A DNA stretch of 41,723 nucleotides from Martensiomyces pterosporus. Lineage: Eukaryota; Kickxellomycota; Kickxellomycetes; Kickxellales; Kickxellaceae. Numbering within the stretch: position 1 is the stretch's first letter; the number at the start of each line of letters is the position of its first letter. Positions 10,086-21,267 of this stretch are shown one piece after another. Location of the stretch: assembly GCA_025201845.1 (NCBI GenBank), contig MU603948.1, positions 99,960 to 141,682 on the forward strand. The letters run 5' to 3'. A model generated the notes under the pieces. It searched no databases and was not told the DNA's origin. It worked only from the letters and a program-made list of their open reading frames with translations. The position numbers and the translations under genes were made by a program.

Positions 10086-12920
10086 TTAGTCGTCTGGGTT
10101 TGCCACATAGAAGTGGTTGTTGTTGTTCATGCGCGACATGACAGCGTTGATGTCGATAGAGTCGCGCATAGGAGCCTGTGTGCTCATGCGGTCGGAATCA
10201 GCGTTATTGCTGCCGCTGGAGGTGCGCTGCCTATAAACAGAAGCCTCGTACTGCGCTGCAGGCATGACCGGCGGAGCAAGCGCCTCAGACATGTAGCTGT
10301 CCCTGCCACTCTCTTCCGCAAGCATTGCGATGCTGGGCTGCTTGCTAGCGACTGACGAGCGAACATGACTGCTCACCGCAGGAACAGGAGGCATGAGCGA
10401 GTCGCCCGCACTGTTTTCCAGCTCGTCAAACCTGTAGCGAGCCAAAGCACTGGCAGACTCAGCAGGCAAGGTCAAGCGACTTCCAATTACACGGGGCAGT
10501 ATAGCGGAAACGTGCTTGGATTTGCGCTTGGATGATCTGCTGGTACTGCTAGTAGCTGCGTCGCTGCCACGCGCGCTTCCTCTGGATGCTGCCGAGCGCG
10601 ACCACTGTGAATCGCTTGCCCCCGTCATTACGGATCCCTGCAGGTCGGTGTGGGGCACAGATGCGTTATCGTCGACTCTGCCAGCTAGACTGCTAGACTC
10701 GTCGCGGTTGCGTAGGCCAGTAGGAAGCTCAACATCGTCAAGATGGATTCTTCGGCTGTACCGCATCCCACTAGGGTATGAGTCGCGTGCCTCGCTGGCC
10801 CCATCTGCTGCCTGGTTGTGCTGCTGCTGCTGATGGCGATGCTCAAAGCTGGACTCCCTACTCAGATCAAACATGATACGGAGACTAGTGTCGTCGCCAG
10901 CGCCATGTCCGTAGCTGAATGTGCGCATATTTGACAGGCTGAAAGCAGGACCGGACTGGGCAGACTGACGAGCCTCCCGTTTCCTTCTTTTGTCAGACCC
11001 CGGCTTACTGCGAGGCTCGCCGTGAAAATGGCGATTTCGGCGGCTGTGGCCACCCAGCTTGACAGTCAGTTTTCTGCCCAAATTGCGCAGCTCCGTCGTA
11101 GGCAATATAACGCCGCCGTCGCCGTCATCCATTAGCTCCGGATGCCGGTTGTAGTAGTGAATGTAGGCGATGTAGGCAAGGATCAAAAGAACAAACAAGC
11201 CAACCACAGAGGCGACGAACAGCCCGAAGATCGTGCCACCTGCAATTTGGTGACTCGTGTAATGAACAACAAGGCCTGCCCTTGACGGATCGAACTGGGT
11301 GACAAACTGCCAGCTGGTCGTGTCCAAGATGTATAGCCCCGAGTCGTGGTCAGAAACGCTCTGCGGGCTGGGCAAGACGTATCCAAATGCCATCAGCATG
11401 TACGGCCCTGCCATGGCGGCAGAGTGGGCGTAGCGTCCAGCCGGTGAGTTCGAAACGCTAGGGACCGACCATGTCCAAGTCGTAGTATCGAGAACAGCGA
11501 TGTCGCCAAGAGCGCTGGTGAAGTTCGTATCGGTTCCACCATGTAAAACAATAAGGCTGTTGTTGGCGACTACAGCTACGTGGTTGCGCCGGGCTTTAGG
11601 CACGCTGCCTGATGCTGACCGCCGCAGCCAGGTTCGGGTCAGTATGCTGTAGACATAAATGTCATCCATTCCTACCAGTGCAGTGCCATTACTGCCGCCC
11701 AACACGACCATCGCGCCATCACTGATCACACTTGCTGTGTGTCCAACGCGTCCCGAGACGCCGGCCGGCAAGGTGCTGTTGATCCATGTCATGATATCGA
11801 CACTTGGCCCATCGGCTGCACGCTTCTGGTGCTTGCCAGCATCCGAGCTGCCGCCGCTACCGTGTGCCTCGCTATTGACAGCATTTCGCCCAACCAGAGA
11901 CCGTCTTGAGAGCGCAGTGTCTGTCATAGGTGTAGCGCTGCTGGAGGTCGGGAATCGGGTGGCGGGTGTCGCGTGGAGGCCAGTGCTGGACAGCAAAGCA
12001 GAGGAGCTTACGAGCTGTGCGACGATTCCCGATATCTTCGGGCTGTCATCTAGGTCCATAGTTGACGGATCACTAGAGCGACTGCTCTTGGGCGATGGCG
12101 AGTACATATCGCTGAACGGAGTGCGAGGTGATGCAGTCATGATAACATGGTCGCTTCGATCCGTCACCATGCGAAAAGTCGAGTTTGACAAGCGTGGATT
12201 GGCATGCGTGCTATTGGGAGCAGCACCGCCAAAGACCACCATATCGCCTGTAGATACCTGCAAAATGGCCGTGTGGTTGACCAGTGGCTTTGGAAACCCA
12301 GCAGCACCAGGTGTTTTCCAGAAACCAATTTCGGTGCTGAACAAGTGTAGCGGCGTCCCATTGCTTTTGCCGTCGGGCACGGTACCACCGAACGCAATGA
12401 TCATGTTGATATCGTTGTTGATGATTGCAGAGTGGCCTGCTATCAGCGGTGCAGAAGTCGAGCAGGACGTTGACCAAGGCGGGCTGTCTGTCCCAAATTT
12501 CTTTGACAGATCCAGCGTCAAGCACTGCGCTACATAGTCCTGCACCTTGTTTCTTGTCCCGTTCTTGCCGCCGAAAATGTAGAGCGTCTGGTCGGCTATC
12601 ACCGACGTGTGCGACCACCGTACAGGCACGTCATTTGCGTATTGCGCGTATCTGGGCGCAGTAGAGGACGATCCAGCCGCCCCCTGCCTCAGCAAGCGAT
12701 CGGATGGCTCAGCCACACGTGTGGTCTCTCGCGTGCTGTGCACGACCGATTCTGGCGCAACGGCCTCTGTGGCTGTGGCACTACAGCCACGCAAAGGCGC
12801 AATGGCAAGAAAAAGCGATATCAAGAAAGCAGCAAGCAAGCGCCGAGGGCTGCTGCTACTCGAAATGCGGCCGACACGCTGTTGCTGGCTGCTGGTTTCT
12901 AGCGATGTCGAATGGAGCAT
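10086..12920 (-). CDS. Kelch-repeat single-pass membrane protein
   Basis: The open frame extends further upstream but only with a non-ATG first codon. I place the start at the ATG at 12920, because it is followed by a signal-peptide-like segment (RRLLAAFLISLFLAIAPLRG), giving 944 residues. An alternative ATG at 13187 would add 89 low-complexity residues. The lumenal or extracellular part carries kelch-type blades (SHTSVIADQTLYIFGGKNG, GHSAIINNDINMIIAFGG, NHTAILQVSTGDMVVFGG, GHTASVISDGAMVVLGG, NHVAVVANNSLIVLHGG, YAHSAAMAGPYMLMAFG), forming a beta-propeller. One transmembrane helix follows (GTIFGLFVASVVGLFVLLIL, about residues 556-580), then a basic, Ser-rich cytoplasmic tail of about 350 residues. 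Many NxS/T sites fit a secreted domain. Fungal relatives are often of unknown function; a surface or wall-sensing role is inference. Confidence 0.88.
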   Translation of the reverse strand: MLHSTSLETSSQQQRVGRISSSSSPRRLLAAFLISLFLAIAPLRGCSATATEAVAPESVVHSTRETTRVAEPSDRLLRQGAAGSSSTAPRYAQYANDVPVRWSHTSVIADQTLYIFGGKNGTRNKVQDYVAQCLTLDLSKKFGTDSPPWSTSCSTSAPLIAGHSAIINNDINMIIAFGGTVPDGKSNGTPLHLFSTEIGFWKTPGAAGFPKPLVNHTAILQVSTGDMVVFGGAAPNSTHANPRLSNSTFRMVTDRSDHVIMTASPRTPFSDMYSPSPKSSRSSDPSTMDLDDSPKISGIVAQLVSSSALLSSTGLHATPATRFPTSSSATPMTDTALSRRSLVGRNAVNSEAHGSGGSSDAGKHQKRAADGPSVDIMTWINSTLPAGVSGRVGHTASVISDGAMVVLGGSNGTALVGMDDIYVYSILTRTWLRRSASGSVPKARRNHVAVVANNSLIVLHGGTDTNFTSALGDIAVLDTTTWTWSVPSVSNSPAGRYAHSAAMAGPYMLMAFGYVLPSPQSVSDHDSGLYILDTTSWQFVTQFDPSRAGLVVHYTSHQIAGGTIFGLFVASVVGLFVLLILAYIAYIHYYNRHPELMDDGDGGVILPTTELRNLGRKLTVKLGGHSRRNRHFHGEPRSKPGSDKRRKREARQSAQSGPAFSLSNMRTFSYGHGAGDDTSLRIMFDLSRESSFEHRHQQQQHNQAADGASEARDSYPSGMRYSRRIHLDDVELPTGLRNRDESSSLAGRVDDNASVPHTDLQGSVMTGASDSQWSRSAASRGSARGSDAATSSTSRSSKRKSKHVSAILPRVIGSRLTLPAESASALARYRFDELENSAGDSLMPPVPAVSSHVRSSVASKQPSIAMLAEESGRDSYMSEALAPPVMPAAQYEASVYRQRTSSGSNNADSDRMSTQAPMRDSIDINAVMSRMNNNNHFYVANPDD

Positions 12921-14586
12921 GCTTGCTCGCTTGCTCGTCTGGCGTGATCTCCGTGTGCATCTGGAACGAGGGGCAAAATCAGCGGGGCTGTAGCTGCTGC
13001 TGGGTGAGTGTGGCCGTCGTGGTCCAGGATTTTCTGCATCTGGCTGCTGCAAGTGTGTATGCGAGTGTGTGTGGTGTGATTGGTGGCAGGCCGGGGTCTC
13101 AGCCAAGTGCTGCTGCCTCTGTTCTGCCCGCTGCGCCTGCGCTGGGCTTCTACACAGTGCCTGCGCTAGGGGGCGGCACTGTGTCATGAGTAGTGCACTG
13201 TGGCGGCAACAGAGATATTTGCAGACCGTGAAATCGCTTGCTGCCGTTGAAGCCACGGGCTAAACGAGCGCGTTCAAGTAGAAATAGTGAGTGCGCGAGG
13301 CGAGGCAGATGCAGAAGCAGTCAAAGGGCCGCTGGTGTCCTTCTTATCCTGGTGCGCGGTGAAGCACGACCTCACGGAATGCTGTATCCAAGAGCTGGCT
13401 AGAGTGCAACACGGGTAGCGGTTTGGTGCTGGTGGCCGCAGATGGCTGGGGCAACGGATATGCCGACAGTCTGCTACGCGCGTCGAATATATACACGGTG
13501 AGTGAAAGCTGAATGAGCAAAAAGGGTGCTTGGGAGAAATGCAAGGAAGCAGAGGGATAGCGGGAAAGAGAGGTGGTGGGAACTGGAGCGAGCGAGCGGG
13601 CAGACGACAGCTTTTGAAAGAGGGCGAGGCGTGGAAACAAGGGATGCGTCAAGTAAAATCAAGCAAGCAACAAAACACAATCAATCGCAACCTCGAGTGC
13701 CAGAGCATAGAAAACAAAGGACGAAGCGAAGGCGGCTTCCGCTGCCAAGCTGATTGTTATGTGTGGGATTCACCTACGGCTCCACACACGCGGGCAGGAG
13801 CAAGAGCCAACTCTGCGAGAGCAGCAATGAAAATCACGCCCAACTCAAAACAGGATGGCCTTTTCTTTCTCCAAGCGCCTACTCAGCAGCCAGGTTTTCT
13901 CTCGACGGCCGTCCCGAGATAGAACGAACTGGTTGTGAAGATCAGCTTGAGGACCCGCCCAAGGAGCACAGATTTTCTCATACAGGCGTGCATGCGCTGG
14001 GAGCAGATGCACAGGTGCCCAAATGTAGACTACAAAGCCCTACAGATCTCGTGGAGCCGAGCTGGTGCTCCAAACAGGCAGGATGCCCCCTTCCTGCGGT
14101 CTGCTCTCTCTCTCAGCCTCAATGTCTCAACATTGCACGCTGAGAAGCTGCATGGGTGTGGAGCAAACAGCTGATCTCCACCACTTGGCGGAGATTGCCG
14201 CCCAAGTGATCTTGCCAGAACAAGTCCCCACATAAAAATAAACGCAGGCAGCCTCGCCAAGTGACTGTCTTAAAAATACACACCACGAACTCTGCTAAAG
14301 AGAAACTGCCGCCAGAACTTCCTGCGTGCATGCCGATGGCGCTAATAGGAGGCGATCACGAATGCTGCGCGCATGTGCTAATAATAGGCCTTCCAAAAGC
14401 ACCACGTCTCCTGCGCGCACGCAGGGGCTGAGGGACCAGCCTGCTCTGCACTGGGCTGGCCAGCACAGCACTATGCTGCATCTCAGCAGGCAGATCAAGG
14501 GCACGCACTTTTTTCTTGAGGATGTAATCATGGATCCAACTGTAGACAATGGAGATGCGAGCTAAGGGGTGAAGGGGCAGCATAAT
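12921..14586. other. Intergenic: kelch-gene promoter side and TyrRS 3' side
   Basis: About 1.7 kb. Open frames on both strands here are purine/pyrimidine-biased (13500-13680) and lack domains. The stretch 12921-13187 could be an N-terminal extension or 5' UTR of the kelch gene. No gene is supported. Confidence 0.45.
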
Positions 14587-15780
14587 CTAGGCCGACACCT
14601 CGGCAGGCCTTTCCTCGGCAAGCTTCTGCTCGGCCTCGGCCTTGGGCGCAGCAGCGTCTTCGGGGCGCTTGTTGTGCTTCTTCTTTTGCTTCACGACCTT
14701 GGGCTTGGCCTGCGGCGGAGGGTAAGCCTCAAGGAGGAGCTGCTGCATCTCGGGCGACTCAAAGTGCTTGCGGACGGGCTCCAGCAGGGCGTTGAGGGCA
14801 GCAGCAACGCTGTTCTTCAGGTCGCCAGGGTGCACCTTCTTCTCGGCAAAGTCGCGCTCCAGGTCCTCGAAGCTGGTGTAGGTAGTGTTGCCACCGTACT
14901 GCTCGGGCCGCTTGATAACAAACTCGGCCTTGCCGTCGCGGAGGCTGCTCACGGGGAAAAGCACAAACTTGGCAAAGGAAAGGACGCCGTTGTTCTCAAT
15001 GTTGCCCTCCTCGCAGAAGGCCTTCTTGAGCTTCTTCAGCACAGCCTTCTCGCCGTCCAGCAGATCGATCTTCGAGTCGGGATCAGACGACGACATCTTG
15101 GTTCCCTGGAGGCCAGGAACCATGGGGTTCATCAGGTGGATGCGCTTCTTATAGCCGAGCTGTGGGAGGTACTTTTCAGCAAACGTAAAAATCTTGCGCT
15201 GATCAACACCGCCGAACTGCGCATCGACCTTGAGGTACTCCTCATCAAGTGCCTGCATGCCGGGGTACAGGAGGCCCGACAGCAAGGGAGAGTCGACCTG
15301 CTTGACGACCTCAGCACCGGCCTTCTTGGCATCGTGCTCAGTGACAATCGACGCCAGGCGGTAGTTGTCCATGGAGAATTCAGGCGTCAGCTCGTAGCTG
15401 CTGCCGACAATGAACTTGAGCTTGTCCAGGGGGACGCCGATCGAGCTCAGCATGCCCTTGACGACGTGCTCGTAGTACTTTGTCCGCGCCTTGACAAGCT
15501 CAATGGGGGCCTTGAGGTTGTCCAAGAAAGCATGAATGTCAGCCAGGAGAATGGTAACGTGGCATCCGGCCTTCAGGTAGTCAGCAATCTTCGACATGGG
15601 CACAAAGTAGCCGACATGGGGCTTTCCAGTGGGCGCGGTTCCCCAGTACAGGCTGATGTCGCGCTCGGCAAGGGTCTTCTTCAGCTCCTCCTCGCCAAGA
15701 ACCTCCTGCAGGTTGCGCTTGATAAGGGCGAGCTTCTCCTCGGGGCTCAGCGTGGTGGTGGTGGCTGCTGTGTCGCTCAT
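14587..15780 (-). CDS. TYS1: Cytosolic tyrosyl-tRNA synthetase
   Basis: A single exon of 397 residues, typical for a fungal cytosolic TyrRS without the EMAPII-like domain of animals. The enzyme charges tRNA-Tyr with tyrosine using ATP. Class I signatures are present: the HIGH-type motif PHVG at residues 54-57 within [15 protein letters not shown], and KMSSS at 228-232. The tyrosine-site region FGGVDQRK (the archaeal/eukaryotic GG(V/I)DQRK motif) is also present. The C-terminus is a Lys/Ala/Glu-rich tail ([17 protein letters not shown]), as in yeast TYS1, likely to aid tRNA binding. The ATG at 15780 is followed by [10 protein letters not shown]. Strong codon bias makes the complement strand almost fully open, and that frame is a shadow. 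Confidence 0.98.
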   Translation of the reverse strand: MSDTAATTTTLSPEEKLALIKRNLQEVLGEEELKKTLAERDISLYWGTAPTGKPHVGYFVPMSKIADYLKAGCHVTILLADIHAFLDNLKAPIELVKARTKYYEHVVKGMLSSIGVPLDKLKFIVGSSYELTPEFSMDNYRLASIVTEHDAKKAGAEVVKQVDSPLLSGLLYPGMQALDEEYLKVDAQFGGVDQRKIFTFAEKYLPQLGYKKRIHLMNPMVPGLQGTKMSSSDPDSKIDLLDGEKAVLKKLKKAFCEEGNIENNGVLSFAKFVLFPVSSLRDGKAEFVIKRPEQYGGNTTYTSFEDLERDFAEKKVHPGDLKNSVAAALNALLEPVRKHFESPEMQQLLLEAYPPPQAKPKVVKQKKKHNKRPEDAAAPKAEAEQKLAEERPAEVSA

Positions 15781-17046
15781 TTTTCTCCGGTTGTAGGGTG
15801 ATTATGTTTGAAAATGTGGGCACGGAAATGCACAGGTTGATGAGGTATTGAGAAGCAAAAGGCTCAAAAGCTCGGCATGGTGCACCAGGCATACGCAAAA
15901 GCGTGCCCTGAGCCCGCCACCAACCCATGCACAACATTTTTCCTTGCTGTGGGCCAGCACAACAATTTGGTGACTCATTTCAGCCAATGGCATCGCTTGC
16001 AGCTCGGCCAAAAAGCACGCCGCTCTCTAAGGAGGCTCGGCTCTGCCCAAGCTAGGCGTCTGCTCGGCTTTGCTGCTCTTTCCAAGAATGCGAGGCTGCA
16101 TATGTGCGCTGGTTACACGCGCCTGAGAGTATGAAGTTGGCGTTACCATGCCTCGCCTGCATTGCAGCTGCACAGGTCTCCTCCATGGGTGGGATGGCCG
16201 AGGCGAGTGCATTCGTTCGATCTTGCTGCAAAATCGCGACGATTGCACTGGGAGCCCGCTGGTGGCTGCACCACTCCAGGCGGCTCTAGCTGCCGCCACC
16301 ACATCGACGGCAGCTGACACGGGCCACTGGCACGCAATGCGGCACCTGCTTTCCCACGCCTCCCATTCTGCTGAAGGGAGAGCCCGGCGTCTGGTCTTCA
16401 AGATTGCTGCTGCTGCGCCCACGCCATTGATATCTGCAGCTGTATGTCACTCTCATATGCCAGCGGACTACGCACAGGGGACGGCGAAAGAGAAGGCCAG
16501 GTGAGCGCGCACACCACCCCACTCTCCTCCGATCTTTGGATCCACTGACCACGCCAGCCCACCCAGTAAGAAATCCGGGCACGGTGCCATCGTTGGGGAT
16601 AGTGGAGTTGAGCATTTGTCGAGGCGCTGATGCCTGGAGTGCCAACCGCGCCCCACCTGCTCTTTTCGCCGCGTCGCAATCGCCTGTGCGAGTTTGCCCA
16701 GTGCGTTGTTGACAGGCTAAAATGCGGTGCAGGCAATGAGGGAAGTAGCAGTGTTGATTGCGACGAATCGACCAGGCACGGCCCAGCTCCACTGGCGTGA
16801 GCGACCAACAAGGAAACACGCCGGAATTGAGGAATGCGGTGCTGGAGGGTGGGGTGAATGGCGGGGGGGATTTGGATCGCAGCGACGAAAGGAGCAGAAA
16901 ATTTTTTCAAGTACTTAAGGTGGCAGGGGCTGCTCCTTGCGCTGGAAAGGAGACCCTGTTTGCACGCACCATCCAGCTTCTTTTTCTTTCGCTATCGCAG
17001 GCCAGCTCTAATATCACGCGTCGCATACCACACAGCACTTGCAGCC
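15781..17046. other. Divergent promoter region TyrRS / USP gene
   Basis: About 1.3 kb between two divergently transcribed genes. Short frames occur but none is supported. The frame of the USP gene stays open back to an ATG at 16858, with a pyrimidine-rich stretch ending in CAG near 17000, so part of this region is probably leader sequence, possibly with a 5' UTR intron. Confidence 0.5.
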
Positions 17047-17907
17047 ATGATCCAGCATGCACCTGCACAGCCGGCACTCCGGCGGACCCCGTCAGTTCTA
17101 AGCCACATTTCCGAGGCGAACACGATCGTCGAGCCATCTTCCCACGGGGTCAGCCTGGTGCATGGCGCGCCTGGTGCCCGCCAAGCAGCCACAGCACGCA
17201 GATACCGCCGCACATTCATGATCCTCATCAAAGCATTTGCCCAGGACCGCGCCGAGATCAAGGCACACATGGAGGAGGAGGAGCGGGCGACAAGAGCATC
17301 GTCGCCCGTTGCCGATTCCACTACAAACCACCAGCCGCTGCAGCCTCACACACTCAACCGCATATCTAGCAGCAGCTCGTCAGGAAGCAGCACCAGCAGC
17401 AGCAACACAAGCGCCAATGACCGCGCCAGTGCGTCTAGCAACAGGCCGTCGCAGGACGAGCCTTCTGCAGCAGCCAGCAGCCAGAATCCCAACGACTATC
17501 TAATCAACTGGACACTAAAGACATACAACATCGACCCGCGCAACGACATGATCATCCTGGTGAACGTGCGCTCGCTGGCCGCATCAACAAAGACAAAATG
17601 GTACGACTCGTCCATCGCCGCCTACGCACAGCTGTACGATGCCGAGGAGCGCGCAAAGTCAATCAAGCTCCTGCAAAAGTACCTCAACTCCCTGTGGTCC
17701 CGAGGGTACCAGTGCCGCGCCCTGGCGCTTCTGGGAGACAAGCGCGAGGAGATCGCCAGCCGCGCGATGGAGGAGCACGTCAATAGCATTGTCGTTGGCC
17801 AGCGGAGAAAGCAAAAGGGGCTGATGATGGGCATGCGCAACAGCTTCATCTCGAGCCTTGTTCTGTCGTCAGAGACGCCAGTTTCCGTTGTCAAGCTGCC
17901 CCAGTAG
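17047..17907 (+). CDS. Universal stress protein (UspA) domain protein
   Basis: With the ATG at 17047 (context GCAGCCATGA) the protein is 286 residues; an in-frame ATG at 16858 would add 63 residues of unlikely composition. The N-terminal half is basic then Ser/Thr/Ala-rich and probably disordered, with RRTFMILIKAFAQDRAEI the one ordered-looking piece. The C-terminal about 140 residues form a UspA-like alpha/beta fold: NDMIILVNVRSL (beta strand), helices with AAYAQLYDAEERAKSIKLL, GYQCRALALLGDKREEIASR, then NSIVVGQRRKQKGLMMGMRN and the final strand PVSVVKLP. The usual ATP-binding pattern GxxGx9G(S/T) is only partly kept, so nucleotide binding is uncertain. Fungal proteins of this type are stress-linked but mostly uncharacterised. 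Confidence 0.85.
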   Translation: MIQHAPAQPALRRTPSVLSHISEANTIVEPSSHGVSLVHGAPGARQAATARRYRRTFMILIKAFAQDRAEIKAHMEEEERATRASSPVADSTTNHQPLQPHTLNRISSSSSSGSSTSSSNTSANDRASASSNRPSQDEPSAAASSQNPNDYLINWTLKTYNIDPRNDMIILVNVRSLAASTKTKWYDSSIAAYAQLYDAEERAKSIKLLQKYLNSLWSRGYQCRALALLGDKREEIASRAMEEHVNSIVVGQRRKQKGLMMGMRNSFISSLVLSSETPVSVVKLPQ

Positions 17908-18269
17908 ACTGGGCGCGCCGACGCATCTCACCTGCCTTTATTCAGCATAGACATGTTGTAAATCTATAATATACACTCTTAATAGCACCTGCAATATCGG
18001 CCCGGCCACGTTGCTCTTAACAGCGCCTGCTTGCCGCTGTGACAGCCTGTGCACTAGCAAGCCGCAAGCACAGGCTCCGTTGGTTCCAGGCGCTAGCTGT
18101 CAGCAATTAGGATTTGTAGGAGGCTTGGAAAGGAAAGAGCAAAGAAAGAAAGAAACAGGAGCTGATTGCTATCTACGCACGTAGGAAACGAGCTAAAAGC
18201 GTCTGGGGGCTCGAGAGTCGGAGTGGAGGAGCAAGAGGCGCCAGAGAAAAATAAACACCGCTTTCTTGC
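17908..18269. other. Convergent 3' intergenic region
   Basis: About 360 nt separating the USP gene stop (+) from the ECM33-like gene stop (-). It is AT-rich just after 17940 (ATATA runs), as expected for polyadenylation. No gene was seen. Confidence 0.6.
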
Positions 18270-19650
18270 TCACAGGCAGGCAGCAACGAGAGCAGCAAAG
18301 CCACCAAGGACGGCGGCAACGGTGGTGTGGGAGGCGCCCGAGGAAGGCTTCTTGGAGCTGCTTCCAGATCCGCTGGAGCTCGATCCCTTGCTCGAGCTAT
18401 CAGTGGACTCCTCGGTGGAGTCGTTGGTCATGGAGCAGTCGATGTTGCTGGCAGCGCTGAGGTTGGTCGAGAAGGTGTTGCAAGTGAGCTTGCCCTTGCC
18501 CTTGAGGGTGACGGCACCATCGACAGACTTGAGCTTGGGGAAGGTGATGTTGTCAAAGTTGCCCTCGAGGATGATGCCGCCGGGGATCGAGGTCAGCTGA
18601 GGGAAGGTCGAGGCGCCGATGGACCTGAAGTTGGTGTTGTTGTTGATGTTCAGCGAAGAGCCGACCTCAGTGAGCTTGGGGAACGTGATGGTCTTGAACT
18701 TGTTGCCGCTGAGGGTGATCGACTTCTTGGCAGCCTGGAGCGACGACACGGTGAGGTTGGGGAACGAGTTGGTGTAGAGCGAGAAGTCGTCGCCAACCGA
18801 GTTGAGCTTGTCGATGCTCAGGGCACCAGTGTTGCCGAACGAGATGTTGCCGCCAACCTGCGTGAGCGACGAGAAGGTGACGTTCGAGTCCTTGGCGTTG
18901 TTGGCAATGTTGATGTAGCCGGAGGTGGACTGGACAGAGCTAAAGTCGAGGGTCTTGAGCTGAGGGTTGGACAGGACCTCAATGCTGCCGACCTTGCTGG
19001 CAGCGAACACACCAAGGTTGTCGACAAAGGTGTCGATGATCTGGAAGTTGCTGACCTTCGTGATGTTGGTGTACTGAAGGTTCTTCAGGTTGGGGTTGAC
19101 GATGACCTGGAAGTCGCTGTCAATCTGGCTGAGCAGAGGGATGTCAACCTTGTAAACGTTGGTGTTGTTCACGATCTTGAGCGACTTGGCGTAGGTGAGC
19201 TGGCCAAGAGACACCGTCTGGAGGTCATACATGTTCTGGATGACAAGCTGGCCCGACACCTGCTTGACGCTGTCAAGGCTGAGGGCGGTGATGCCCTTGA
19301 CGCCGTCGATGGTGATGTCAGCGTTGTACTTTGAGCAGGCGTTGATCGTGTTGATGTCCGACTGGTCCTTGACATTGATGTTTTTGTCGCAGGCGCCTAA
19401 GGACACGAGAGATTGCCAGCCAAGATTGCAAAGCAGGGGGAGAGAGAAAACGACATTAGCGGACAGAATAAAGCAGTGAACAATACAGCTTGTGCAGCAC
19501 AAAGCGCCCGAGCTCAAACAATATAGCAGCAAGCAACAATGAGAAGCAGGCTGCATGTCCAATTGCTGGTGGCTGCTGCGTTTCCCATGGCATTTTTCAC
19601 TTACCAGCAACAAGGGCGGCGATGGCAGTAATGGCAACGATGCACTTCAT
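18270..19650 (-). CDS. ECM33/SPS2-like GPI-anchored cell-wall protein
   Basis: Two exons: 19605-19650 and 18270-19396, with intron 19397-19604 (208 nt, GTAAGT...TTAG, phase 1), giving 390 residues. Exon 1 encodes MKCIVAITAIAALVA, a signal peptide, so the intron falls almost exactly at the cleavage site. The mature protein starts near GACDKNINVKDQSDI and contains receptor-L/leucine-rich-like repeats of the Ecm33 family, repeatedly reading N..L..VSF or ISFPKLTxVGxxLNI-type units (LKTLDFSSVQSTSGYINIAN, FKTITFPKLTEVGSSLNINN). A Ser/Gly linker (KGSSSSGSGSSSKKPSSG) precedes a hydrophobic C-terminus TTVAAVLGGFAALVAACL, a GPI-attachment signal. These proteins support wall integrity and cell-surface organisation. 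Codon bias is strong, suggesting high expression. Confidence 0.93.
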
Positions 19651-21267
19651 GGTTTGTTTCGTAAACGATGTAGAGAGCGAGGGAGAGGAGGCTATAGAGG
19701 CAAAGGGATAAAGAGAGGAGAAAGCGCGGGTCAGCTCGAGTCAAGATATTTCAGAAGAGACTTCAGGATCCACACGGAAGAAAAGTGTAATGAAAGCGGG
19801 CAAGAGAGAAAAGAGGATCATCATCAGGAAGAGGGGGAATCCGCCTGTCGACAGAGCGCCTTCTCACAGTTTGCATTTTTTTCTTTTGGGTGCGCACATT
19901 GTGGCTCTCGCAGCGGCTGTGTTACACAATACCCATTCTTTGCGATTATAGTGCGTGTTGGAGCACAAGTGCAGCGCCAAGGAGGGACAAGGGGGATTCA
20001 TAGACCCGCAACGCAGCGAGTGTGAAAGCACCAGCCTGCCTCTTTTTCATCGAGCAGGTAGAAACAGATGGGGCACAGTAGCAAAGGCGCACACAGCACA
20101 TGGGGGCAGAGCTCCATGCTTTGGTGCGCTGGTCTTTCCAACTGAGGAAACAGGGACGGCGGCGGCTGTTGGGCTGGGACTGCCAGGCAGGAGCGCTACT
20201 GCCGTGCGCCCTCCCTCCACTTGCAGGCAGCGCCTGGCCCGCGGTGTCATCCAGGGACGCCAGGCTTTGGATATAAAAAGAACGCAAGCCAGATGGGGCG
20301 CCCTGGATGGAGCGGGCCAAATGAAAATGCCAGCAAGGGCGCTGCTGCTCAGCTCCCCCGCACGGGAGGGTGAGAAATAGTGCAGTGCCAGGAGCCAGGG
20401 CTGGATACGCACCAGCACTGCCCTGCACCCTCAGTGAATCCCGAATTGAGAATCCGACCAGAGCCAAAGTCGGGACATACCTTCAAATGTAAAAGGCTTC
20501 CTGCGTGTATTCGCGCTAAAAGCAAGCCAAAAGCCTGGGAGAAGACGTATCTAGTAGGGAAGGCGAGGAGGTAAGAGAGGTGTAATGCCAGAATAGTGCA
20601 GGGATGCGAGGAGGATAAGGAAAGAAAGGAATAGGAGCGGGCTCTGGGATGGGACGTTAGGCGTGCGTGCGGCGTTGTCGGAGCCTCCAGCGCCCAAAAA
20701 CACACAACAAACCCGCGCTGCTAGCACTTGGACGGCACAAACCGAGAGGGCAGCAGCCAATCACACGGAGCCGCGGCCCATTGGACCGCTAATAGCAAAA
20801 CAAGGCTCTAATCGATCGCCCAAACCTGGCTTGCATGATTTGGGGCCAGGCATGGCTTTGGCCTGCACGGCACTTGAAAGCCAGCCTCTGCAAAGCGGGT
20901 CGCTGCTCGCTTCTATTAATAGGGGTCTGCTTGGGGCGTGTGCGGGACAGGTCTTTCAGCCGAGCGCGCTTTAGCTGGTTGTGCAGCGCATGTTCCTTAT
21001 TTAAGTATGATGCAATAGCACTAGCGTTTGGATTTATGCTTGATTCCGGGGCGATAGCTCTCTCCAAGCACCGCAGGGACATTGCTGTTGATATCCTTGA
21101 CAGTCGCCAGCAGTGCATGTGCGGGGCTGCAGGCCCGGTGAAAACCTGTATTCCTGCACAAGTGCTCTGAGTCTGTTTTCAGGGTAGCGGGGTGTATAAG
21201 TGTAAACCAGGCAAAAGTAGGAGAGGCCGAAGGGCATGCTAGCTAGCAGACTCTGTCGCACACGAGC
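19651..21267. other. Intergenic: ECM33-like promoter and TOM40 3' side
   Basis: About 1.6 kb without a supported gene. It contains a TATAAAAA at 20272-20279 on the plus strand, but no plus-strand gene follows it, so I give it no role. A 12-bp perfect palindrome (TGCTAGCTAGCA, 21237-21248) lies about 20 nt beyond the TOM40 stop. Short frames such as those at 19955-20470 are not gene-like. Confidence 0.45.

Noticed and set aside
13188..13256. Longer N-terminus for the kelch protein from 13256
   Set aside because: The first codon there is GTG, not ATG, and the added sequence would bury the signal peptide.
14569..15801. 410-codon plus-strand open frame opposite the tyrosyl-tRNA synthetase gene
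   Set aside because: It mirrors a highly codon-biased gene; the product is Leu/Val/Gly-rich without domains. The minus-strand TyrRS is certain.
18327..19334. 335-codon plus-strand open frame opposite the ECM33-like gene
   Set aside because: Antisense shadow of biased repeat codons; repeats of Val/Glu/Leu/Asp only reflect the ECM33-like repeats read backwards.
20272..20279. TATAAAAA as a promoter
   Set aside because: No plus-strand gene follows; the next genes on either side are on the minus strand.
21237..21248. Perfect 12-bp palindrome TGCTAGCTAGCA as a regulatory or recombination site
   Set aside because: It is a simple repeat of CTAG-type bases in the TOM40 3' region; a single copy has no context supporting a function.
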